22,785 bases of DNA, taken from NCBI GenBank assembly GCA_023435025.1, contig JAEYSE010000034.1:1-22785 (forward strand). The letters run 5' to 3'. The notes beneath the pieces are model-generated. The model had not been told where the DNA came from and searched no databases. It saw nothing but the letters and a program-made list of their open reading frames with translations. This DNA is from Bacillota bacterium (lineage in GTDB: Bacteria; Bacillota; Clostridia; Christensenellales; CAG-138). The position numbers and the translations under genes were made by a program. The number at the start of each line of letters is the position of its first letter. Position 1 is the first letter of the stretch. Shown one piece after another: positions 13,899 to 21,027 of this stretch.

Positions 13899-14651
13899 TT
13901 ACAGTTTGTTCCCGCAATCACCGCAGAATTTTGTGCCCGGCGGGTTCTCCGCTCCGCAGGAGGAACACTTGCCCGTAGGCTTCGCACCCATTGGGCTGCC
14001 GCAGTTGTTGCAGAAGCGGACGCCCTGCGCGTTCTTTGCGCCGCAGTTGGAACAGGTGTTGAGCCCGAGCGACGCGCCGCAGTTGTTGCAGAACTTCCCG
14101 TTTCCGGCGGGCTTGCCACACTGGGGGCAGACCGTAGTCTTGCTCTCCAGCTTTCCCTGCCAGACAGTGGCGGTTTCAGCCGCTTCGTCGATATTCCGGC
14201 GCATGGCTTCTGCGCGGGCTTTCGCCACATAGATCTCCTGCCTCGGGGCGCACTCCACGCATAGGCCCTCGTCCTCGTTGTGGCAGGCGTCGCAGACGTA
14301 TTGGTGGCAGGAATGGCAGCGGTGGAAATGCTGGCCGGCTTCGTTCTGCGCCCGCCCAAACGCGTTCTCGTGTTCCTTTTGCCACTCCGGGCTCATGCCC
14401 TGAAAACGCTCGGAAAGAATATCGCCTCCGCGCTCCGCCGCATACCCGAGGCTGGACAAGGCACCGCCTAACAGCCCGCCGATAATCCCCGCACCGGCTG
14501 CCAGGCCCCTTAATCCTTTTCCCTTTTTATAGGTCTCCGATTCGATGAAGCTGGACTTGTACCCATCCTGGCAATTGTCGCAGTAGAACGTAAACTGGAA
14601 TCCCGCGTCGGTGGAATTGTCTTCATAATTGCGCGTGAAAGACTTGAGCAT
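13899..14651 (-). CDS. Multi-zinc-ribbon protein with glycine-rich hydrophobic segment
   Basis: The 250-residue product contains many Cys pairs: C24-x2-C27; C112, C115, C120, C123, C131 and C134 (CHSCHQYVCDAC, CVEC); and three C-terminal zinc ribbons with C175/C178/C188/C191, C200/C203/C214/C217 and C229/C232/C243/C246. A glycine/alanine-rich stretch (about 47-73) could be a glycine-zipper helix that meets a membrane. No enzyme motif is seen. The start ATG has GAGGACGG upstream and lies 16 bases after the end of the 109-residue zinc-ribbon gene. Zinc-ribbon proteins of this kind are common in Firmicutes stress or envelope operons, but I cannot assign a role. Confidence 0.8.
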   Translation of the reverse strand: MLKSFTRNYEDNSTDAGFQFTFYCDNCQDGYKSSFIESETYKKGKGLRGLAAGAGIIGGLLGGALSSLGYAAERGGDILSERFQGMSPEWQKEHENAFGRAQNEAGQHFHRCHSCHQYVCDACHNEDEGLCVECAPRQEIYVAKARAEAMRRNIDEAAETATVWQGKLESKTTVCPQCGKPAGNGKFCNNCGASLGLNTCSNCGAKNAQGVRFCNNCGSPMGAKPTGKCSSCGAENPPGTKFCGDCGNKL

Positions 14652-14667
14652 GGAACCGTCCTCCTCA

Positions 14668-14997
14668 TTATTTCTTCAACTTTTTCCCGCAAGCGGTACA
14701 TTTGGTATTTTCAAAAAACTGCAGCTCGCCGCAACGGGGGTTCTCACAGCGTATCATAAGGCCCGCGCCGCACTTTTCGCATCGTTCGTCCACAAACGTC
14801 TGCTGCTTGCACGCAGGGCAAACGGTATAGAGCGGGCGCCCGCACCCGCCGCAGACCATGTTTCCTTTTTCAATGGGGCGCAGGCAGGCGGGGCACAGGT
14901 ACCCGAACGGGCTGCGGCTGGCGCATTTGGGGCAGAAACGGGAATCCCGCTCAATGAACGTGCCGCAATGGATGCAGGGTTGTTTATATGTAGCCAT
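14668..14997 (-). CDS. Small protein of four zinc ribbons
   Basis: The 109-residue product is almost nothing but four zinc-binding knuckle pairs: C8/C11/C22/C25, C35/C38/C49/C52, C60/C63/C73/C76 and C84/C89/C100/C103. The start ATG (14997-14995) is one base after the stop of the preceding gene, with AAGGGGAG inside that gene serving as ribosome-binding site, so translation is coupled. A longer frame reaching 15228 is a shadow. Tandem zinc ribbons usually make protein or nucleic-acid contacts; no target is visible. Confidence 0.82.
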   Translation of the reverse strand: MATYKQPCIHCGTFIERDSRFCPKCASRSPFGYLCPACLRPIEKGNMVCGGCGRPLYTVCPACKQQTFVDERCEKCGAGLMIRCENPRCGELQFFENTKCTACGKKLKK

Positions 14998-14998
14998 A

Positions 14999-15451
14999 CT
15001 ACTCCCCTTGTCTCGCGCCGCATTCCCCGCAGAAGCGGGTACCCGGCGCAAGTTCCGTACCGCAGGACACACAGCGGGTGACGCCCAGTTTTGTGCCGCA
15101 TTCGCTGCAGAATTTGGTTTGTTCCGGGTTTTGATGTCCGCAGGAGGGGCAGACCCCGGCTGCGTTGGCCTGTTCGGCCGCCTGTTTTTCCTGTGTGAGG
15201 GCGTTGTGCCTGGCCTTTGCGGCTTCAAGGTTACTTAACACCAGCCTGAGCTTATCGGCCTGCGGCCACGCGGAAGGGGTTCTTTCAAACGCTTCCCTTC
15301 CGATTTCCGCGTAAATTTTGTTCGCCTGTTCTTCCAGATCCGCGATTTCCGTTTGGGCCTGGAACAGCTTCGTGTCCGGATCGTCCTGCGGCATAAACCC
15401 GGAAAGGCCCTTCATGAGCCCACCAAGGCCGCCAAAAAGGTTGTTTGACAT
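14999..15451 (-). CDS. Coiled-coil protein with two C-terminal zinc ribbons (first gene of operon)
   Basis: The 150-residue product has an N-terminal glycine-rich segment (FGGLGGLMKGLSGFM), a predicted coiled coil (about 28-97, with heptad-like EIADLEEQANKIYAEI) and two zinc ribbons, C101/C104/C115/C118 and C127/C130/C141/C144. A strong AGGAGG stands upstream of the ATG. It opens a minus-strand run of four genes with gaps of 1, 16 and 37 bases. The coiled coil suggests oligomerisation. A promoter is expected in 15452-15729, but I could not place a convincing one. Confidence 0.82.
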   Translation of the reverse strand: MSNNLFGGLGGLMKGLSGFMPQDDPDTKLFQAQTEIADLEEQANKIYAEIGREAFERTPSAWPQADKLRLVLSNLEAAKARHNALTQEKQAAEQANAAGVCPSCGHQNPEQTKFCSECGTKLGVTRCVSCGTELAPGTRFCGECGARQGE

Positions 15452-15530
15452 TTTTTCCTCCTCAGTCGGTGAAATAGAGTAAAAACTATATTTTCAAAGA
15501 GCGGGGGGCTTTGTGAACGCTTTTGGGAAC

Positions 15531-15559
15531 CTTGAGATATGCCTTCGTAAGGTGTAATA
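15531..15559 (+). promoter_or_regulatory. Weak candidate promoter in the divergent 15452-15729 gap
   Basis: TTGAGA (15531-15536), a 17-base spacer and TAATAT (15554-15559) could drive the SnoaL-like gene, which would give a leader of about 160 bases. The rest of the gap is AT-rich and I see no further structure in it. Confidence 0.35.
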
Positions 15560-15729
15560 TTGTCTTTATTTTATATGATAATTCCCAATTTTTCAATTTA
15601 GAGTTGTGGACTTGCGCCTGTTTGACTTTCGGTTTTACTGCGCATGGTTTATACTCAAAAGTAAATATTTTGAAATGGGTTCAAAGCGTGGATTTCCTCA
15701 CAAATCAAATGAATACCGGAGGTTGCACA

Positions 15730-16081
15730 ATGAGGCCAAAAGAAGTCTTACTGCAATTTGTTGATGCGTTCAATCAATCTGATGCTGAAACCCTCTCGTC
15801 CCTTTATGCGGAAGATGCAGTGAACCATCAGGTTGCAAGCACTCCGGTACAGGGACGTGACAACATCAAAAAAATGTTTGAGCAAGAATGCACAGGCAAA
15901 GATGGTTTGCATTGTGGAAAATATATTTGAGGACGGTCAATGGGCCATCTTCGAATGGCGGGACCCATTGGGCCTCCGTGGTTGTGGTTTTTTCCATGTT
16001 GTAAATGACAAAATTGTTTTCCAACGTGGTTATTGGGACAAGCTTTCTTTCCTCCGTCAGCATGGTTTGCCGATTGAGTAA
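15730..16081 (+). pseudogene. SnoaL-like (NTF2-fold) protein with internal frameshift
   Basis: The N-terminal half (MRPKEVLLQFVDAFNQSDAE..., start ATG 15730 with CGGAGG 7 bases upstream) runs to about 15888 in one frame, then reaches a stop at 15930. The second half (AQAKMVCIVENIFEDGQWAI to the TAA at 16081) is in the next frame. Joined near base 15889, they give one SnoaL-like small domain of about 117 residues. Inserting two bases (or removing one) after GAA 15886-15888 restores the frame, e.g. the expected FEQEFAQAKMVC. Either a real loss of function or a sequence error. SnoaL-like proteins are small beta-alpha barrels that act as isomerases, hydrolases or carriers. Confidence 0.8.
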
Positions 16082-16140
16082 CATCCTGACAGATACCACG
16101 TTTGAATAAAACCCTATCCGATTGAACCCGATCATTTGAG

Positions 16141-16509
16141 GTGATTATACTGGTTAAGAATAACAAGCCGATGTTTTTTCTGCTGCTGCTCCCGTTCTAT
16201 CTGTTGGTGCTCGTTCTTCTCATCGGTCTGAGCATAGGGAGCATTGAATGGCTACGCTTTTTTGGCCTTTCTTTTTTGATCATTGCCGCCGCATGGGGCC
16301 TGAGCCGGAAGGGATGCCTGTGGTTCAACGCCGCCGGCCTCATCATCTTCGCGGCTTTGGGCGGAACTCTCATCTATACCACATTGGCGCAGCCCATGCG
16401 CATGGGTCCGTGGAAAATCAATATCTACTTTGGCGCGCTTTTGATCTTAATGGGCGTCTGTGCGTTCGCGTATGATCTTATAGAGCACAGCCGCGCAAAG
16501 CACGGCTGA
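16141..16509 (+). CDS. Small four-helix membrane protein
   Basis: The 122-residue product has hydrophobic segments at about 12-33, 39-53, 62-83 and 93-112. I do not recognise the family. Start GTG 16141 is used; it has only weak ribosome-binding sequence, and CTG 16150 behind GAGGTGAT or ATG 16171 are alternatives. It is followed by a lipoprotein gene 78 bases later on the same strand; the two may be one transcription unit. Confidence 0.65.
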   Translation: MIILVKNNKPMFFLLLLPFYLLVLVLLIGLSIGSIEWLRFFGLSFLIIAAAWGLSRKGCLWFNAAGLIIFAALGGTLIYTTLAQPMRMGPWKINIYFGALLILMGVCAFAYDLIEHSRAKHG

Positions 16510-16587
16510 ACCAAACGCCATACAAAGAGACGCTACGCAACCAACCGTCCGCTTGCCGCGTCTACCGGTAAAGGAGGGAGAGCCGCC

Positions 16588-16947
16588 ATGAGAAAGCATA
16601 TTGCCATACTTCTGCTCGTGATGTTAGCCACCCTTGCGTTTACCGGCTGCGCGCCAAACGTTCCCAAGCATCAGCGAGAGGCATATGAAAACTGCCTGGA
16701 ATATATCAAGAACTCCTCTTTTATGCGCAAAGATTATATCGATACAAGCATTGTCCGCATCGAGACGCTTAAAGAAGAGCAGAAGGAGTCCGTCTGGATT
16801 GAGGTGAATGGCGATGACTCCTATTTTTCACAGGAGCAGCCTGAGCACTGGGTATTTACCATTGGGGATACCAGCGGGCACGACTTTGCCATGCTGGTCT
16901 GCAACAGTGAAACAAGCAGCGTGATCGGCTATATCCCCATCGCATAA
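16588..16947 (+). CDS. Small lipoprotein
   Basis: The 119-residue product has an N-terminal signal (KHIAILLLVMLATLAFTG) with a lipobox at LAFTGC, Cys 21, so it is lipidated on the outer face of the membrane. The mature part (100 residues) has no named domain. Start ATG has AAAGGAGG upstream. It is on the same strand as the preceding membrane protein and precedes the NUDIX gene. Confidence 0.82.
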   Translation: MRKHIAILLLVMLATLAFTGCAPNVPKHQREAYENCLEYIKNSSFMRKDYIDTSIVRIETLKEEQKESVWIEVNGDDSYFSQEQPEHWVFTIGDTSGHDFAMLVCNSETSSVIGYIPIA

Positions 16948-16990
16948 AGCGCTACCCGTCGTAATGCTTGCGCAACAGAACAGCCGTTTC

Positions 16991-16999
16991 TGGTATACT
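16991..16999 (+). promoter_or_regulatory. Extended -10 promoter of the NUDIX gene
   Basis: TGG directly before TATACT (16994-16999) makes an extended -10; a TTGCGC lies at 16968-16973, but 20 bases away. It places the start near 17006, 30 bases before ATG 17036. Confidence 0.5.
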
Positions 17000-17035
17000 T
17001 ACAACAAAAGCGGATGGAAACGGAGACGCTATCAC

Positions 17036-17515
17036 ATGGGTGTACGAAGTACGGCCAAGGCCATCATATTGCATAACGGCAAGGTGCTGCTCAACAAATG
17101 CTACGATCAAAAGAACGGGCATTATTATTCGCTGCCCGGTGGCGGGCAGACGCAGTACGAGCCCATAGAGAAAGCCATCGTTCGGGAATGCCTGGAGGAG
17201 ACGGGGTACGAGGTAACGCCGCTTCGATTCGCGGCGCTGTATGAAGAGATCTGCCTGGACGAAGAAATTCGGGCCACTTATCCACAGTATGCACATAAGT
17301 TATACCACATCTTCGTTTGCAACCTTGCGCGTGAAGAAAGAAAAGAACCCACCGAAACGGACGATCTGCAGCTGGGTATCGTTTGGGTAGATATAGCGGC
17401 GCTCTCTACCATCCGCCTGCTGCCCAGGGCAGTGGGGGAGCATATAATGGAGCTGATCCAGGGCGCGCCGCCCATGTTTTTAGGCACGGATCACATCCCC
17501 TTCAACCACGGATAA
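17036..17515 (+). CDS. NUDIX hydrolase
   Basis: The 159-residue product has the complete Nudix box, residues 36-58: GGQTQYE...IVRECLEETGY, with the metal-binding REx2EE set (R50, E51, E54, E55). Nudix enzymes hydrolyse nucleoside diphosphates linked to another moiety, in the cytoplasm; the substrate cannot be read. The start ATG at 17036 lies 10 bases after GGAG, and the longer frame to 16964 would overlap the promoter. Downstream is a long terminator. Confidence 0.9.
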   Translation: MGVRSTAKAIILHNGKVLLNKCYDQKNGHYYSLPGGGQTQYEPIEKAIVRECLEETGYEVTPLRFAALYEEICLDEEIRATYPQYAHKLYHIFVCNLAREERKEPTETDDLQLGIVWVDIAALSTIRLLPRAVGEHIMELIQGAPPMFLGTDHIPFNHG

Positions 17516-17566
17516 TGTCGCATCCGCCCTTATGTTGACATAAGACAATTTTCTACAGGCACGCAG

Positions 17567-17611
17567 AAGCGCCCGCATCCGAAGCTTATTTGCCGGAAGC
17601 GGGCGCTTTTT
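17567..17611 (+). terminator. Terminator after the NUDIX gene
   Basis: The 15-base arm 17567-17581 pairs with 17594-17608 with a single mismatch, ending in a T-run to 17611. Confidence 0.92.
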
Positions 17612-17696
17612 GACGCGGAGAAAGTGGTTGTGTTCGTTTACAAATACGTATTGGAGATAGGCTATTTATTTCTCGTATATTTTTTAACAAAACTGA

Positions 17697-17747
17697 TTGA
17701 CATATTTCTCACAAAGTCTTATAGTAGCTACTAAGGATAGCTACTAT
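17697..17747 (+). promoter_or_regulatory. Strong promoter and palindromic operator of the TrmB operon
   Basis: TTGACA (17697-17702), a 17-base spacer and TATAGT (17720-17725) are near consensus. The operator overlaps: TAGTAGCTACTA (17722-17733) is a perfect 12-base palindrome, and TAGCTACTA recurs at 17738-17746. The arms ATAGTAGCTA (17721-17730) and TAGCTACTAT (17738-17747) also form a 10-base inverted repeat. Two half-sites 13 bases apart suggest cooperative binding by the operon's own TrmB-type regulator. The leader to ATG 17862 is about 130 bases and holds no recognised riboswitch. Confidence 0.8.
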
Positions 17748-17861
17748 TGCTGTACGCCCTCCTTTTTGCACCTTTAAAGCTGAATACGCAACCCCAATAC
17801 TTGCAAGCCCGTGCCAAAAACTTTATGATAAGAACAAACAAAGGGAAAAAGAGGATACGGC

Positions 17862-18671
17862 ATGGGGGATATGATCAGCCGTCTCAGGGAGTTCGGATTT
17901 ACGGAGACGGAAGCCAAAGTCTATATCGCGCTGCTGCAGAACGGGGACTGTACCGGGTATGAGGCTAGCAAGTACGCAGGCGTGCCGCGCTCCAAGGTGT
18001 ATGCCACATTGGAGGCGCTCGTCAGCCGCGGTATTTTGGCCACCACGTTGCGGGAGAAGACAAGCGTGTACCGCGCCAAGCCCATCGAGCAGCTCGTTGC
18101 GCTCATCCGCAACCAGACGGAGGACGCGCTCAACCGCCTGGAGGAAGAGGCGCGCGTGTTTGAAGCGCCGCGCGACGGCGAGCAGATCTGGCAACTCACG
18201 GGCTACCAAAGCATCCTCAACAAGTGCCGGCAACTCATTGAGGATGCCTCGCAGGAAGTGCTCATCCAGATCTGGAAGCAGGACCTTGACGCGAGGCTGG
18301 AGCAGTGCATCATCAATAAGCAGGCAGAGCTCGGACGCGTGCTCGTCATACTTTACGATGAGGAAGAGACCTATGAAACAGCTATTCCGCAGTTTTATCC
18401 GCACGGCTTTGAACAGGATAAAATGCACGACGCCGGCTCGCGCTGGATCACAATTTCTGCAGACGGAAAAGAAATGGTCCATGTCTCCATACAGAGCAAG
18501 GAGCGGGCCTCAGCCATATTTACCCGCAACGCGAGCATGGTATTTTTTGCGAACGAGTACATCAAGCATGACGCATACTGTCTGCGGCTGATCGAACACA
18601 TGGGGGAGCGTGTAAAAGCGGTATTCGGTGAGGATATGGAAGGGATACGCGATGTGTTTGCCATCCAATAA
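17862..18671 (+). CDS. TrmB-family transcriptional regulator
   Basis: The 269-residue product has an N-terminal winged helix (LREFGFTETEAKVYIALLQN, then YEASKYAGVPRSKVYATLEA, up to about residue 70), the TrmB layout, and a C-terminal domain (about 105-260) with the QIWQLTGYQSILNKCRQLIE and EVLIQIWKQDLDARLEQC segments of the effector region. It heads an operon with a permease 19 bases later and a mu-crystallin-family enzyme, and a palindromic operator sits at its promoter, so auto-regulation is likely. The start could be ATG 17862 or ATG 17871; AGAGG supports the former. Confidence 0.88.
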   Translation: MGDMISRLREFGFTETEAKVYIALLQNGDCTGYEASKYAGVPRSKVYATLEALVSRGILATTLREKTSVYRAKPIEQLVALIRNQTEDALNRLEEEARVFEAPRDGEQIWQLTGYQSILNKCRQLIEDASQEVLIQIWKQDLDARLEQCIINKQAELGRVLVILYDEEETYETAIPQFYPHGFEQDKMHDAGSRWITISADGKEMVHVSIQSKERASAIFTRNASMVFFANEYIKHDAYCLRLIEHMGERVKAVFGEDMEGIRDVFAIQ

Positions 18672-18690
18672 GTAATTGGGGGAGCTCATC

Positions 18691-19581
18691 ATGACAGTCG
18701 TAACCATCATATTGATCCTGATCGCACTGGTCAACGGCGCATTTGCATTCATGTTCATCCGCGACCTCATCCGCCACAAGGGCCAAACCATGAAAGAGCA
18801 TGGAAATCCCTTTGTCATGGCCATTTCTGAATTCGTTATTTTCCTTCTTTCCACGTTCGGCGTATCGGATTTTGCCATAGGCGCTTCGCTCTACCCGCGC
18901 TTGAAGTGGGTAGAGGATAAAAAGCTGCCCGGCACGCTCAACACCGCCTGCGTAATTCCCGTGGCGGTCATGGCGCTTGCCTACATTTCCACCATCAACG
19001 TCGGCTATGCAACGCTTATCATCGCTATTGTGGCGCAGGTTGTGGGCGCGTATGTCAGCCCGCGCTTTGTGGTAAAGCTGCCGGTAGCCGTCATTAAGCG
19101 CTTTGTCTCCGTGGGCCTGTTTGTAGCCGCGGCCATGATACTCGCGGGCAAATTCAACATTCTGCCGACAGGCGGGGACGCGACAAGCCTCACCGGCTTC
19201 AAGCTCGTGCTGCTTGGCGTTCTGTCCCTTGTCTATGGCGCGCTCAACAATATAGGCATCGGCTCCTACGCGCTGACCATGGCGACCGTTTACGCGCTGG
19301 GCCTCAACCCCGGCGTAGCGTTCCCCATCATGATGGGCGCATGCACGTTCTCTGTCCCCGTTGGTAGCATGCAGTTCGTGAAACTGGACAGCTACTCCCG
19401 TAAAATTACGCTGTTTGCTTCCACCGCGGGCGTAATCGGCGTGCTGATTGCGGCGTTCGTGGTCAAGAGCCTGGACGTTTCCGCACTGCAGTGGCTGGTT
19501 GCCGCCGTTATCCTGTACAGCGCCGTCACGATGCTGGTGAGCACGCGCAAAAAGGCTGCTCCCGCCAAGACGGAAGCTTAA
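18691..19581 (+). CDS. TauE/SafE-like (TSUP) permease
   Basis: The 296-residue product has eight to nine hydrophobic helices in two related halves, with FGVSDFAIGASLYPRL in the first and NNIGIGSYALTMATVYALGL in the second, the TauE/SafE-type repeat. Members export or import sulfur-containing or organic anions such as sulfite, sulfoacetate or taurine-derived compounds; the substrate here is unknown. Start ATG 18691 has GGGGGAG upstream, preferred over a TTG at 18676. It sits between the TrmB regulator (19-base gap) and the mu-crystallin-family enzyme (16-base gap). Confidence 0.78.
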   Translation: MTVVTIILILIALVNGAFAFMFIRDLIRHKGQTMKEHGNPFVMAISEFVIFLLSTFGVSDFAIGASLYPRLKWVEDKKLPGTLNTACVIPVAVMALAYISTINVGYATLIIAIVAQVVGAYVSPRFVVKLPVAVIKRFVSVGLFVAAAMILAGKFNILPTGGDATSLTGFKLVLLGVLSLVYGALNNIGIGSYALTMATVYALGLNPGVAFPIMMGACTFSVPVGSMQFVKLDSYSRKITLFASTAGVIGVLIAAFVVKSLDVSALQWLVAAVILYSAVTMLVSTRKKAAPAKTEA

Positions 19582-19597
19582 GAAGGTGATGGCATAA

Positions 19598-20596
19598 ATG
19601 GAAATCCTCGTTCTCAAGCAGGAAGAAATGAAGACCGTATTCCATATGAAGGATGCGGTGCAGGCCGATAAGGATGCGCTTGCCATTTATTCCGCAGGCA
19701 AAAGCAATATCCCCCTGCGGGTCAACCTCAACGTCCCGGAGCACGAAGGCCAAAGCCTCTACATGCCCGGCTACGCCGCGGAAGCAAACGCCCTGGGCGT
19801 AAAGATCGTTTCCGTGTACCCGCGCAACATTGAAAAAGGGCTCACAAGCGTCCCCGCCACCATGGTGCTTGTGAACTCCGAAACTGGAGAACTGTGCAGC
19901 ATTATGGACGGCACATACCTCACCCGCGTACGCACAGGCGCAGTTTCCGGCGCGGCGACCGATCTTTTAGCGCGCAGAGACGCACGCGTATTTGCGCTCT
20001 TTGGCACAGGCGGACAGGCCGAAAGCCAGTTGGAGGCCGTGCTGACCGTGCGGCCCATCAAGGAAGTGCGCGTGTTTGATATCAGCGATGAGCGGGCGCA
20101 AGCCTTCGCCGCGCGCATGGCGGAACAATTCGGAGAAGCGTTCGGCGTTTCCATCGCCGCTTTCGCAACCCCGGAAGAGGCCGTGATGGACGCCGATATC
20201 ATCACCTGCGTCACCACCAGCACAAGCCCCGTATTCGACGGCAGGCTCATCAAAAAAGGCGCGCACATCAACGGCGTCGGCGCATATACGCCCGAGATGC
20301 AGGAGATCGACGAATACGCCCTCATCCATGCGGATAAGGTGTACGTGGATACGCGAAACGGCGTACTCAATGAAGCAGGCGATCTCATCAAGCCCATTCA
20401 AAAGGGTACGTTCAGCTCTGATCGGATCACCGGGGAATTGGGTGAGCTCGTACTGGGCAAGACACCAGGGCGTAAACGGGAGGATGAAATCACACTCTTT
20501 AAGACCACCGGCAGCGCCGTGATGGACGTGGTGACCGCACGACGCATCTATGAAGCGGCAAAGCGGCAGGGTATCGGTACGATAGTAACGTTCTAA
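19598..20596 (+). CDS. Ornithine cyclodeaminase/mu-crystallin family NAD(P)-dependent enzyme
   Basis: The 332-residue product has the family's N-terminal substrate domain (R41, K69 in GVKIVSVYP, R112 in TRVRTGAVSG) and the Rossmann motif GTGGQA (136-141). True ornithine cyclodeaminases carry an essential Asp near residue 229 (GGD motif); here the spot reads GAY (228-230), so a dehydrogenase or imine reductase is more likely than cyclodeamination. The family includes alanine dehydrogenase of archaea, ketimine reductase (mu-crystallin) and pyrroline-carboxylate reductases. The operon with a TauE/SafE-like permease fits import of an amino or imino acid and its reduction. GAAGGTGAT lies upstream of ATG 19598. 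A long terminator follows. Confidence 0.85.
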   Translation: MEILVLKQEEMKTVFHMKDAVQADKDALAIYSAGKSNIPLRVNLNVPEHEGQSLYMPGYAAEANALGVKIVSVYPRNIEKGLTSVPATMVLVNSETGELCSIMDGTYLTRVRTGAVSGAATDLLARRDARVFALFGTGGQAESQLEAVLTVRPIKEVRVFDISDERAQAFAARMAEQFGEAFGVSIAAFATPEEAVMDADIITCVTTSTSPVFDGRLIKKGAHINGVGAYTPEMQEIDEYALIHADKVYVDTRNGVLNEAGDLIKPIQKGTFSSDRITGELGELVLGKTPGRKREDEITLFKTTGSAVMDVVTARRIYEAAKRQGIGTIVTF

Positions 20597-20650
20597 GCGA
20601 TGCCGCACGGCAGGATACTTTACCGCCACCGCAATAAAATCTAAGTCATG

Positions 20651-20697
20651 AAAAGGTGTCCCGTCTGACGGCAGGTACGTCAGATGGGACACCTTTT
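20651..20697. terminator. Long terminator after the TrmB operon
   Basis: The 20-base arm 20651-20670 pairs with 20678-20697 with one G-T wobble around a seven-base loop, and the flanks are AAAA and TTTT, so it stops transcription in both directions. Confidence 0.93.
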
Positions 20698-20885
20698 GTA
20701 ACTGCCGCTGCAAAACGCTGATGCCCCGCGTTTGACATTGGTGACGACCGTATATGGACCTGTCTGATTTGTTTCATGTGGGGACTAAACGGCCCACCGC
20801 GTATAGAAACCAGCCTGAAATTGAGGTTCTCTGCGCCGTTTGCAGCGATTTTACCGAGTCTCGACCTTGTTTTTGCGAATTTATT

Positions 20886-20957
20886 TTGTTATTATTAGTT
20901 GATGGATTATATGGTACAAGCTTAGGGTTGCGTATCCGCTTAGAGGCGGATATTTTT
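20886..20957 (+). promoter_or_regulatory. Candidate dnaA promoter with a terminator-like hairpin in the leader
   Basis: TTGTTA (20886-20891) with TATGGT or TATATG around 20908-20915 is the best promoter-like pair in this AT-rich stretch. TATCCGC (20933-20939) pairs with GCGGATA (20946-20952), followed by five T (20953-20957), an intrinsic-terminator look 70 bases before dnaA. If the promoter is real, the hairpin could attenuate dnaA; otherwise it ends upstream transcription. The remaining bases 20698-21027 show no gene. Confidence 0.4.
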
Positions 20958-21027
20958 CGCGCGGTGAGCCGCATCTGGCAATTCTTGGGTTGTATTTGGG
21001 CATTGTCGAAAAGAATGGGGGAGCGGA

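Noticed and set aside
13870..14359. N-terminal extension of the two-repeat protein (open minus-strand frame to 14359)
   Set aside because: It is the out-of-frame shadow of the multi-zinc-ribbon gene; the composition is Arg/Ala/Pro-rich and a strong ribosome-binding site marks the TTG start at 13861.
18562..19686. Long open minus-strand frame (about 370 codons)
   Set aside because: It runs antisense to the regulator, the permease and part of the mu-crystallin-family gene; His/Arg-rich without any motif and with no ribosome-binding site.
19967..20713. Open minus-strand frame of about 250 codons
   Set aside because: Antisense shadow of the mu-crystallin-family gene; it covers the long terminator at 20651.
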